Assembly: GCF_029227915.1 (NCBI RefSeq)
Contig: NC_079888.1
Coordinates: 434,001-498,000, forward strand
Source of the DNA: Hydractinia symbiolongicarpus
Taxonomy: Eukaryota > Cnidaria > Hydrozoa > Anthoathecata > Hydractiniidae
Length of the DNA: 64,000 bases
Direction: 5' to 3'
Shown: in pieces, positions 52,390 through 62,800 of the stretch
How positions within the stretch are numbered: position 1 is the stretch's first letter
Layout: each line of letters starts with the position of its first letter
Notes under the pieces: generated by a model
What the model saw: the letters and a program-made list of their open reading frames with translations, nothing else
Databases searched by the model: none
What the model was told of the DNA's origin: nothing
Translations under genes and position numbers: made by a program

Positions 52390-53467
52390 ACCTGTTAGCT
52401 TGCTTCCCTGTTTATCAAAGGTTTTTGAAAGAATTATTCTTAATCAAATGCACACTTTTATGCATGACAAACTCAGCCCTCATCTATCAGGCTTCAGAAA
52501 GGGTTATAATACACAATATGCTCTCATTCGAATGATTGAACAATGGAAAAGCACACTTGATAATAAGGGTGTAGTTGGAGCAGTGCTAATGGACCTTTCA
52601 AAAGCTTTTGATACCATCAACCATGATTTGCTTATTGCAAAGCTGCATGCCTATGGTTTTTCTGAATCTTCTTTATTATTTATTCACTCATACTTGAAAA
52701 ATCGTTTTCAGAGAACCAGAATAAATTCTTCTTTTAGCGAATGGCTTCCTCTTCAAGTTGGAGTTCCACAAGGATCAATCTTAGGACCTCCTTTCTTCAA
52801 TTATTCTATAAACGATTTATTCTGGTTCATTATTCAATCATCCCTTTGTAACTTTGCAGATGATAACACCTTATATGCTTGTAAAAATTCATTAGAAGAT
52901 GTAAAACAAACACTGCTTACTAATTTGGTCATAGTTAATAATTGGTTTTATGAAAATTACTTAGCAATAAATTTGAAAAAGTATCAATATATTGTATTAG
53001 GTCATCACGATGAAAGTTTGATATTTAACCATTTGAAAATTGCGTGTAAATCGTCTGTAGTGCTTCTTGGTGTTACGATTGACTCGAGACTAAACTTTCA
53101 TTCGCATGTCAAAAACATCTGTAATAAGGCTAGTAGGAAACTCAACGTGCTTCAAAGGATATCTTCCTTTTTGACACCCAAGATGAAGCGTTTTCTCTTC
53201 AATTCATTTATTTTGTCTCAGTTTTCTTACTGTCCCTTAGTATGGATGTTTTGTGGAAAAGTTGCGAATAATCGAATCAATCGTATTCATGAACGTTGTC
53301 TAAGAATCATACAGGACGATATAAATGGCAGTTACGATGAACTTTTATCTTTATGTAATGTTAAGAATATTCACATCATCAATTTACAGAATTTAATGAA
53401 AGAGGTTTACAAATTTTTAAATGGATTGTCACCTCTATATATGAACGAGATATTTTCTGTTAGGTAA
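52382..53467 (+). pseudogene. Retrotransposon ORF2, part 2: reverse transcriptase core, stopped early
   Basis: This continues the reverse transcriptase after the one-base shift, 361 codons from the NYRPVSLL motif. Further RT motifs follow in the expected order: SGFRKG, LMDLSKAFDTINHDLL (first catalytic Asp), GVPQGSILGP, the active-site FADD (about 52853-52864), LKKYQYIVLG, LLGVTID and the thumb region RKLNVLQRI. The motif after GVPQGSILGP reads PFFNYSINDLF where this class usually has a leucine-rich form, a minor change. A TAA at 53465-53467 ends the frame, but the same frame continues directly with recognisable sequence. The stop therefore looks like a single C-to-T change in a Gln codon. 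No RNase H domain is present. Confidence 0.87.
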
Positions 53468-53692
53468 AACAAGTACAACCTTCGTTGCTTTAATTTGATC
53501 AGGCGACCAACTTGTCGGACAACGTACTATGGCTTAAATACTTTATCAAATATTGCAGGAAAGCTATGGATATCTGTGCCTGACGCTACAAAGAATGCTC
53601 CTTCTCTCGAAGCCTTCCGTAGCTCAATAAAATTTTGGGAAGGTGATGTTTGCACCTGTAAAATATGCATGGATATACCATACATATTTTAA
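53468..53692 (+). pseudogene. Retrotransposon ORF2, part 3: C-terminal tail with CxCxxC motif
   Basis: Seventy-four codons in the same frame as the RT core, separated from it only by the TAA at 53465. It reads NKYNLRCFNLIRRPT and then a GKLWISVPD region, and ends with CTCKIC (codons 53651-53668) and a natural TAA. In related elements, as I know them, this C-terminal part of ORF2 has the same W-rich and Cys-rich layout. The three ORF2 pieces together come to about 950 residues, normal for this class. Confidence 0.78.
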
Positions 53693-53816
53693 CTTTACTT
53701 ATTTATTTATTTATTTTTCTTATTTTTTATCGCTGTTTGCCTTGTTTTACGTTTTGTTGTCGATTTAAATTAGTTATTTAAATACTATTGTATCTATCGA
53801 CGTTAAATAAAGAGAA
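53693..53816 (+). other. Retrotransposon 3' UTR
   Basis: About 124 noncoding bases follow the ORF2 stop. They contain a TTATTTATTTATTTATTT-like stretch (about 53699-53716), a T-rich segment, and then AATAAA near the end. I see no conserved stem-loop by eye. Confidence 0.75.
53806..53811 (+). terminator. Polyadenylation signal AATAAA of the retrotransposon
   Basis: AATAAA lies about 10 bases before the A-rich tail, a suitable place for the signal that ends the element RNA. The context is TTAAATAAAGAGAAAATC. Confidence 0.65.
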
Positions 53817-53844
53817 AATCAAAAAAAAAAAATCAAAATCAAAA
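53817..53844 (+). repeat. A-rich 3' tail with TCAAAA repeats
   Basis: The element ends with A-runs separated by TC: AAATC, then 12 A, then TCAAAATCAAAA, and then the satellite. This mixes a poly(A) run with a short tandem repeat. CR1/L2-type elements generally end in short repeats, whereas Jockey-type elements end in poly(A), so this tail is useful for classification. Confidence 0.8.
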
Positions 53845-56800
53845 TGAACTAACGGATAGGATTGGTCCCACAGTAAAAAATGACTTATTGATCTTAATAT
53901 TTAAATAAAGCGCTCCCACAGCGCCCAGTATAATCGCTGAGTTCCGGCAATCATGTCGAGTTAAAAAGAATGTTATTTCTTGGAGTCCAATTGGCTCATT
54001 TATAACATTTATAAGGTCTCAGTCCAGAATCAGTTCAATTAAGTCCCACAGTCAATCGTTTCACTTTTAAAAGCGATGCAACTTAGTAAGATCGGAAAAA
54101 ACGCTAAATACATGTTGGTACGATTATGTGAAGCAACCGTTGTAACTCAAACGGATTGAAACCGTTAGAAAGTCAACGAAATGTAGTTTTTGAAACTGTC
54201 TCTACTTCTTTAGCGTGAACTAACGGCTAGGATTGGTCCCACAGTAAAAAATGACTTATTTATCTTAATATTTAAATAAAGCGCTCCCACAGCGCCCAAT
54301 ATAATCGCTGAGTTCCGGCAATCATGTCGAGTTAAAAAGAATGTTATTTCTTGGAGTCCAATTGGCTCATTTATCACATTTATAAGGTCACAGTCCAGAA
54401 ACAGTTCAATTAATTCCACAGTCAATCGTTTCACTTTTAAAAGCGATACAACTTTGTTATATCGTAACAAAATCATTAAATACATGTTGGTACGAATATG
54501 TGACGGAACCGTTGTAACTCAAACGGATTGCCGCCCTTAAAAAGACAATGAAATGTAGTTTTTGAAACTGTCTCTATTTCTTCAGCGTGAACTAACGGCT
54601 ATGATTGGTCCCACAGTAAAAAATGACTTATTAATCTTAATTTTTAAATGAAGCACTACCACACCGCCCAGTGTAATCGCTGAGTTTCATTAATCCTGTC
54701 AAATTAAGAAGAATGTCATTCCTTGGAGTCCAATTGGCTCATTTATCACATTTAGCAGGTCACAGTCCAGAATCAGTTGAACTAAGTCCCACAGTTAATC
54801 GGTTCACCGTTAAAAGCGATACAACTTGGTAATATCGGAACAAAATCACTAAATACATGTTGGTACGAATATGTGACGCAACCGTTGTAACTCAAACGGA
54901 TTGACACCGTTAAAAAGACAATGAAATGTAGTTTTTGAAACAACGGCTATGATTGGTCCCACAGTAAAAAATGACTTATTAATCTTAATTTTTAAATGAA
55001 GCACTACCACACCGCCCAGTGTAATCGCTGAGTTTCATTAATCCTGTCAAATTAAGAAGAATGTCATTCCCTGGAGTCCAATTGGCTCATTTATCACATT
55101 TATCAGGTCACAGTCCAGAATCAGTTAAACTAAGTCCCACAGTTAATCGGTTCACCGTTGAAAGCGATACAACATAGTAATATCGGAACAAAATCATTAA
55201 ATACATGTTGGTACGAATATGTGACGCAACCGTTGTAACTCAAACGGATTGACAACGTTATAAAGACAATGAAATATAGTTTTTGAAACTGTCTCTATTT
55301 CTTCAGCGTAAACTAACGGATAGGATTGGTCCCACAGTAAAAAATGACTTATTTATCGAAATTTTTAAATGAAGCGCTACCACAGGGTCCAGTGTAATCG
55401 CTGAGTTCCAGCAATTATGTTGAGTTAAAAAGACTGTTATTTCTTGGAGATCTATTGGCTCATTTATCACATTTATAAGGTCACAGTCCAGTATCAGTTC
55501 AATTAAGTCCCACAGTCAATTGTTTCACTTTTAAAAGCGATACAACTTAGTAAGATCGGAAAAAATCGCTAAATACATGTTGGTACGAATATGTGAAGCA
55601 ACCGTTGTAACTCAAACGGATTGACACCGTTAGAAAGTCAACGAAATGTAGTTTTTGAAACTGTCTCTACTTCTTCAGCGCGAACTAACGGCTAGGATTG
55701 GTCCCACAGTAAAAAATGACTTATTTATCTTAATATTTAAATAAAGCGCTCCCACAGCGCCCAGTATAATCGCTGAGTTCCGGCAATCATGTCGAGTTTA
55801 AAAGAATGTTATTTCTTGGAGTCCAATTGGCTCATTTATCGCATTTATTAATTCACAGTCCAGAATCAGTTCAATTAAGTCCCACAGTAAATCGTTTCAC
55901 TTTTAAAAGCGATACAACTTAGTAATATCGGAACAAATCGCTAAATACATGTTGGTACGAATATGTGAAGCAACCGTTGTAACTCAAACGGATTGACACC
56001 GTTAGAAAGTCAACGAAATGTAGTTTTTGAAACTGTCTCTACTTCTTCAGCGCGAACTAACGGCTAGGATTGGTCCCACAGTAAAAAATGACTTATTGAT
56101 CTTAATATTTAAATAAAGCGCTCCCACAGCGCCCAGTATAATCGCAGAGTTCCGGCAATCATGTCGAGTTAAAAAGAATGTTATTTCTTGGAGTCCAATT
56201 GGCTCATTTATAACATTTATTAGGTGTCAGTCCAGAATCAGTTCAATTAAGTCCCACAGTCAATCGTTTCACTTTTAAAAGCGATACAACTTAGTAAGAT
56301 CGGAAAAAACGCTAAATACATGTTGGTACGATTATGTGAAGCAACCGTTGTAAGTCAAACGGATTGACACCGTTAGAAAGTCAATGAAATGTAGTTTTTG
56401 AAACTGTCTCTATTTCTTCAGCGTGAACTAACGGCTAGGATAGGTCCCACAGTAAAAAATGACTTATTTATCTAATGTTCTAAATGAAGCGCTACCACAG
56501 GGTCCAGTGTAATCGTTGAGTTCCGGCAAACATGTCGAGTTAAAAAGAATGTTATTTCTTGGAGTCCAATTGGCTCATTTATCACATTTATAAGGTCACA
56601 GTCCAGAATCAGTTCAATTAAGTCCCACAGTCAATTGTTTCACTTTTAAAAGCGATACAACTTAGTAAGATCGGAAAAAATCGCTAAATACATGTTGGTA
56701 CGAATATGTGACGCAACCGTTGTAACTCAAACGGATTGACACCGTTAGAAAGTCAACGAAATGTAGTTTTTGAAACTGTCTCTACTTCTTTAGCGTGAAC

Positions 56801-59800
56801 TAACGGCTAGGATTGGTCCCACAGTAAAAAATGACTTATTTATCTTAATATTTAAATAAAGCGCTCCCACAGCGCCCAATATAATCGCTGAGTTCCAGCA
56901 ATCATGTCGAGTTAAAAAGAATGTTATTTCTTGGAGTCCAATTGGCTCATTTATAACATTTATAAGGTCACAGTCCAGAATCAGTTCAATTAAGTCCCAC
57001 AGTCAATTGTTTCACTTTTAAAAGCAACTTAGTAAGATCGGAAAAAATCGCAAAATACATGTTGGTACGAATATGTGAAGCAACCGTTGTAAGTCAAACG
57101 GTTTGACAGCGTTAGAAAGTCAACGAAATGTAGTTCTTGAAACTGTCTCTACTTCTTCAGCGCGAACTAACGGCTAGGATTGGTCCCACAGTAAAAAATG
57201 ACTTATTTATCTTAATATTTAAATAAAGCGCTCCCACAGTGCACAGTATAATCGCTGAGTTCCGGCAATCATGTCGAGTTAAAAAGAATGTTATTTCTTG
57301 GAGTCCAATTGGCTCATTTATCACATTTATTAATTCACAGTCCAGAATCAGTTCAATTAAGTCCCACAGTCAATTGTTTTACTTTTAAAAGCGATACAAC
57401 TTAGTAAGATCGGAAAAAATCGCTAAATACATGTTGGTACGAATATGTGAAGCAACCGTTGTAACTCAAACGGATTGACACCGTTAGAAAGTCAACGAAA
57501 TGTAGTTTTTGAAACTGTCTCTATTTCTTCAGCGTAAACTAACGGCTAGGATAGGTCCCACAGTAAAAAATGACTTATTTATCTAATGTTTTAAAAGAAG
57601 CGCTACCGCAGGGTCCAGTGTAATCGTTGAGTTCCGGCAATCATGTCGAGTTAAAAAGAATGTTATTTCTTGGAGTCCAATTGGCTCATTTATCACATTT
57701 ATAAGGTCACAGTCCAGAATCAGTTCAATTAAGTCCCACAGTCAATCGTTTCACTTTTAAAAGCGATACAACTTAGTAAGATCGGAAAAAACGCTAAATA
57801 CATGTTGGTACGATTATGTGAAGCAACCGTTGTAACTCAAACGGATTGAAACCGTTAGAAAGTCAATGAAATGTAGTTTTTGAAACTGTCTCTATTTCTT
57901 CAGCGTGAACTAACGGCTAGGATAGGTCCCACAGTAAAAAATGACTTATTTATCTAATGTTTTAAATGAAGCGCTACCACAGGGTCCAGTGTAATCGTTG
58001 AGTTCCGGCAATCATGTCGAGTTAAAAAGAATGTTATTTCTTGGAGTCCAATTGGCTCATTTATCACATTTATAAGGTCACAGTCCAGAATCAGTTCAAT
58101 TAAATCCCACAGTCAATTGTTTCACTTTTAAAAGCAATACAACTTAGTAAGATCGGAAAAAACCGCTAAATACATGTTGGTACGAATATGTGAAGCAACC
58201 GTTGTAACTCAAACGGATTGACACAGTTAGAAAGTCAATGAAAGGTAGTTTTTGAAACTGTCTCTATTTCTTCAGCGTGAACTAACGGCTAGGATAGGTC
58301 CCACAGTAAAAAATGACTTATTTATCTAATGTTTTAAATGAAGCGCTACCACAGGGTCCAGTGTAATCGTTGAGTTCCAGCAATCATGTCGAGTTAAAAA
58401 GAATGTTATTTCTTGGAGTCCAATTGGCTCATTTATCACATTTATAAGGTCACAGTCCAGAAACAGTTCAATTAAGTCCCACAGTCAATTGTTTCACTTT
58501 TAAAAGCGATACAACTTAGTAAGATCGGAAAAAATCGCTAAATACATGTTGGTACGAATATGTGAAGCAACCATTTTAAGTCAAACGGATTGACACTGTT
58601 AGAAAGTCAACGAAATGTAGTTTTTGAAACTGTCTCTACTTCTTCAGCGCGAACTAACGGCTAGGATTGGTCCCACAGTAAAAAATGACTTATTTATCTT
58701 AATATTTAAATAAAGCGCTCCCACAGCGCACAGTATAATCGCTGAGTTTCGGCAATCATGTCGAGTTAAAAAGAATGTTATTTCTTGGAGTCCAATTGGC
58801 TCATTTATCACATTTATTAATTCACAGTGCAGAATCAGTTCAATTTAGTCCCACAGTCAATTGTTTTACTTTTAAAAGCGATACAACTTAGTAAGATCGG
58901 AAAAGATCGCTAAATACATGTTGGTACGAATATGTGAAGCAACCGTTGTAACTCAAACGGATTGACACCGTTAGAAAGTTAACGAAATGTAGTTTTTGAA
59001 ACTGTTTCTACTTCTTCAGCGCGAACTAACGGCTAGGATTGGTCCCACAGTAAAAAATGACTTATTTATCTTAATATTTAAATAAAGCGCTCCCACAGCG
59101 CCCAGTATAATCGCTGAGTTCCGGCAATCATGTCGAATTAAAAAGAATGTTATTTCTTGGAGTCCAATTGGCTCATTTATCACATTTATTAATTCACAGT
59201 CCAGAATCAGTTCAATTAAGTCCCACAGTAAATCGTTTCACTTTTAAAAGCGATACAACTTAGTAATATCAGAAAAAACCGCTAAATACATGTTGGTACG
59301 AATATGTGAAGCAACCGTTGTAACTCAAACGGATTGACACCGTTAGAAAGTCAATGAAAGGTAGTTTTTGAAACTGTCTCTATTTCTTCAGCGTGAACTA
59401 ACGGATAGGATTGGTCCCACAGTAAAAAGTGACTTACTTATCTAAACTTTTAAATAAAGCGCTACCACAGGGTCCAGTGTAATCGTTGAGTTCCGGCAAT
59501 CATGTCGAGTTAAAAAGAATGTTATTTCTTGGAGTCCAATTGGCTCATTTATAACATTTATAAGGTCACAGTCCAGAATCAGTTCAATTAAGTCCCACAG
59601 TCAATCGTTTCACTTTTAAAAGCGATACAACTTAGTAAGATCGGAAAAAACGCTAAATACATGTTGGTACGATTATGTGAAGCAACCGTTGTAACTCAAA
59701 CGGATTGACACCGTTAGAAAGTCAATGAAAGGTAGTTCTTGAAACTGTCTCTATTTCTTCAGCGCGAACTAACGGCTAGGATTGGTCCCACAGTAAAAAA

Positions 59801-59870
59801 TGACTTATTTATCTAAATTTTTAAATGAAGCGCTACCACAGGGTCCAGTGTAATCGCTGAGTTCCGGCAA
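53845..59870 (+). repeat. Right-arm satellite block copied from the pre-element region
   Basis: Monomers at 54606 and 54954 match those at 46686 and 47032 (offset about 7920, or about 3692 without the element). They share a 25-bp deletion (TTTTTGAAACAACGGC). The trimer 55699-56813 matches 48521 onward at an offset of 7178. Between them, 55327-55698 is a different subtype. From about 56814 to 59870 the array is mainly the hairpin subtype and the GGATAGGTCCC subtype, with a 6-bp deletion at about 57027 (AAAAGCAACTTAG). Confidence 0.83.
56785..56805 (+). other. Uninterrupted counterpart of the retrotransposon insertion site
   Basis: The monomer at 56442-56813 is the closest match to the one interrupted by the element (49264-49616). 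It shares TCTAATGTTCTAAATG and the unusual CTTCTTTAGC. Here CTTTAGCGTGAAC is continuous. The element boundary corresponds to the point after 56794, and base 56795 (G) is absent from both flanks of the insertion. Confidence 0.8.
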
Positions 59871-62800
59871 TCATGTCGAGTTAAAAAGAATGTTATTTCT
59901 TGGAGATCAATTGGCTCATTAATCACATTTATAAGGTCACAGTCCAGAGACAGTTCAATTAATTCCCACAGTCAATCGTTTCACTTTTAAAAGCGATACA
60001 ACATAGTTATATCGGAACAAAATCACTAAATACATGTTGGTACGAATATGTGACGCAACCGTTGTAACTCAAACGGGTTGACACCGTTAGAAAGTCAATG
60101 AAAGGTAGTTTTTGAAACTGTCTCTATTTCTTCAGCGTGAACTAACGGATAGGATTGGTCCCACAGTAAAGAATGACTTATTTATCGAAATTTTGAAATA
60201 AAGCGCTACCACAGGGTCCAGTGTAATCGCTGAGTTCCGGCAATCATGTCGAGTTAAAAAGAATGTTATTTCTTGGAGTTCAATTGGCTCATTTATCACA
60301 TTTATAAGGTCACAGTCCAGAAACAGTTCAATTAATTCCACAGTCAATCGTTTCACTTTTAAAAGCGATACAACTTTGTTATATCGTAACAAAATCATTA
60401 AATACATGTTGGTACGAATATGTGACGCAACCGTTGTAACTCAAACGGATTGCCGCCCTTAAAAAGACAATGAAATGTAGTTTTTGAAACTGTCTCTATT
60501 TCTTCAGCGGAACAAACGGCTATGATTGGTCCCACAGTAAAAAATGACTTATTAATCTTAATTTTTAAATGAAGCACTACCACACCGCCCAGTGTAATCG
60601 CTGAGTTTCATTAATCCTGTCAAATTAAGAAGAATGTCATTCCTTGGAGTCCAATTGGCTCATTTATCACATTTATAAGGTCACAGTCCAGAGACAGTTC
60701 AATTAATTCCCACAGTCAATCGTTTCACTTTTAAAAGCGATACAACATAGTTATATCGGAACAAAATCACTAAATACATGTTGGTACGAATATGTGACGC
60801 AACCGTTGTAACTCAAACGGGTTGACACCGTTAGAAAGTCAATGAAAGGTAGTTTTTGAAACTGTCTCCATTTCTTCAGCGTGAACTAACGGATAGGATT
60901 GGTCCCACAGTAAAGAATGACTTATTTATCGAAATTTTGAAATAAAGCGCTACCACAGGGTCCAGTGTAATCGCTGAGTTCCGGCAATCATGTCGAGTTA
61001 AAAAGAATGTTATTTCTTGGAGTTCAATTGGCTCATTTATCACATTTATCAGGTCACAGTCCAGAATCATTTCAATTAATTCCCACAGTCAATCGTTTCA
61101 CTTTTAAAAGCGATACAACTTAGTAATATCGGTAAAATCGCTAAATACATGTTGGTTCAAATATGTGAAGCAACCGTTGTAAGTCAAACGGATTGACACC
61201 GTTAGAAAGTCAATGAAAGGTAGTTTTTAAAACTGTCTCTATTTCTTCAGCGTGAACTAACGGATAGGATTGTTCCCACAGTAAAAAATGACTTATTTAT
61301 CGAAATGTTTAAATAAAGCGCTACCACAGGGTACAGTGTAGTCGCTGAATTCCGGCAATCATGTCAAGTTAAAAAGAATGTTATTTCTTGGAGTTCAGTT
61401 GGCTCATTTATCACATTTATAAGGTCACAGTCCAGAAACAGTTCAATTAAGTCCCACAGTCAATTGTTTCACTTTTAAAAGCGATACAACTTAGTAAGAT
61501 CGGAAAAAATCGCTAAATACATGTTGGTACGAATATGTGAAGCAACCATTTTAAGTCAAACGGATTGACACCGTTAGAAAGTCAACGAAATGTAGTTTTT
61601 GAAACTGTCTCTACTTCTTCAGCGCGAACTAACGGCTAGGATTGGTCCCACAGTAAAAAATGACTTATTTATCTTAATAGTTAAATAAAGCGCTCCCACA
61701 GCGCTCAGTATAATCGCTGAGTTTCGGCAATCATGTCGAGTTAAAAAGAATGTTATTTCTTGGAGATCAATTGGCTCATTAATCACATTTATAAGGTCAC
61801 AGTCCAGAGACAGTTCAATTAATTCCCACAGTCAATCGTTTCACTTTTAAAAGCGATACAACATAGTTATATCGGAACAAAATCACTAAATACATGTTGG
61901 TACGAATATGTGACGCAACCGTTGTAACTCAAACGGGTTGACACCGTTAGAAAGTCAATGAAAGGTAGTTTTTGAAACTGTCTCTATTTCTTCAGCGTGA
62001 ACTAACGGATAGGATTGGTCCCACAGTAAAGAATGACTTATTTATCGAAATTTTGAAATAAAGCGCTACCACAGGGTCCAGTGTAATCGCTGAGTTCCGG
62101 CAATCATGTCGAGTTAAAAAGAATGTTATTTCTTGGAGTTCAATTGGCTCATTTATCACATTTATCAGGTCACAGTCCAGAATCATTTCAATTAATTCCC
62201 ACAGTCAATCGTTTCACTTTTAAAAGCGATACAACTTAGTAATATCGGAAAAAATCGCTAAATACATGTTGGTTCAAATATGTGAAGCAACCGTTGTAAG
62301 TCAAACGGATTGACACCGTTAGAAAGTCAATGAAAGGTAGTTTTTAAAACTGTCTCTATTTCTTCAGCGTGAACTAACGGATAGGATTGTTCCCACAGTA
62401 AAAAATGACTTATTTATCGAAATGTTTAAATAAAGCGCTACCACAGGGTACAGTGTAGTCGCTGAATTCCGGCAATCATGTCAAGTTAAAAAGGATGTTA
62501 TTTCTTGGAGTTCAATTGGCTCATTTATCACATTTATAAGGTCACAGTCCAGAAACAGTTCAATTAATTCCACAGTCAATCGTTTCACTTTTAAAAGCGA
62601 TACAACTTTGTTATATCGTAACAAAATCATTAAATACATGTTGGTACGAATATGTGACGCAACCGTTGTAACTCAAACGGATTGCCGCCCTTAAAAAGAC
62701 AATGAAATGTAGTTTTTGAAACTGTCTCTATTTCTTCAGCGGAACAAACGGCTATGATTGGTCCCACAGTAAAAAATGACTTATTAATCTTAATTTTTAA

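Larger units (their letters stand above)
49617..53844 (+). mobile_element. Non-LTR retrotransposon, CR1/L2-like, 4228 bp
   Basis: This is the only non-satellite segment. Order: a leader of about 40 bp; ORF1 with coiled coil and SGNH/GDSL-type esterase domain; APE-type endonuclease; reverse transcriptase; C-terminal Cys motif; 3' UTR with AATAAA; and an A-rich tail ending in TCAAAA repeats. There are no terminal repeats and no RNase H or integrase domain. An esterase-bearing ORF1, APE endonuclease and RT without RNase H are known for CR1-like elements. The CR1/L2 placement is inference. The 5' junction is after CTTTAGC (49616) and the 3' junction before TGAACTAACGG (53845). Compared with the uninterrupted site TTTAGCGTGAAC, one G is missing and nothing is duplicated. 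The coding region has one frameshift and one premature stop, plus a UGA between ORF1 and ORF2 whose meaning is unclear. The short leader and an open frame running back to the junction suggest slight 5' truncation. Confidence 0.93.

Noticed and set aside
53695-53720. TTTA-repeat microsatellite as a separate feature
   Set aside because: It is short, imperfect, and simply part of the retrotransposon 3' UTR.
49617-53844. LTR retrotransposon or retrovirus-like element
   Set aside because: There are no long terminal repeats, protease, RNase H or integrase. The endonuclease is APE-type and the tail is A-rich, so it is a non-LTR element.
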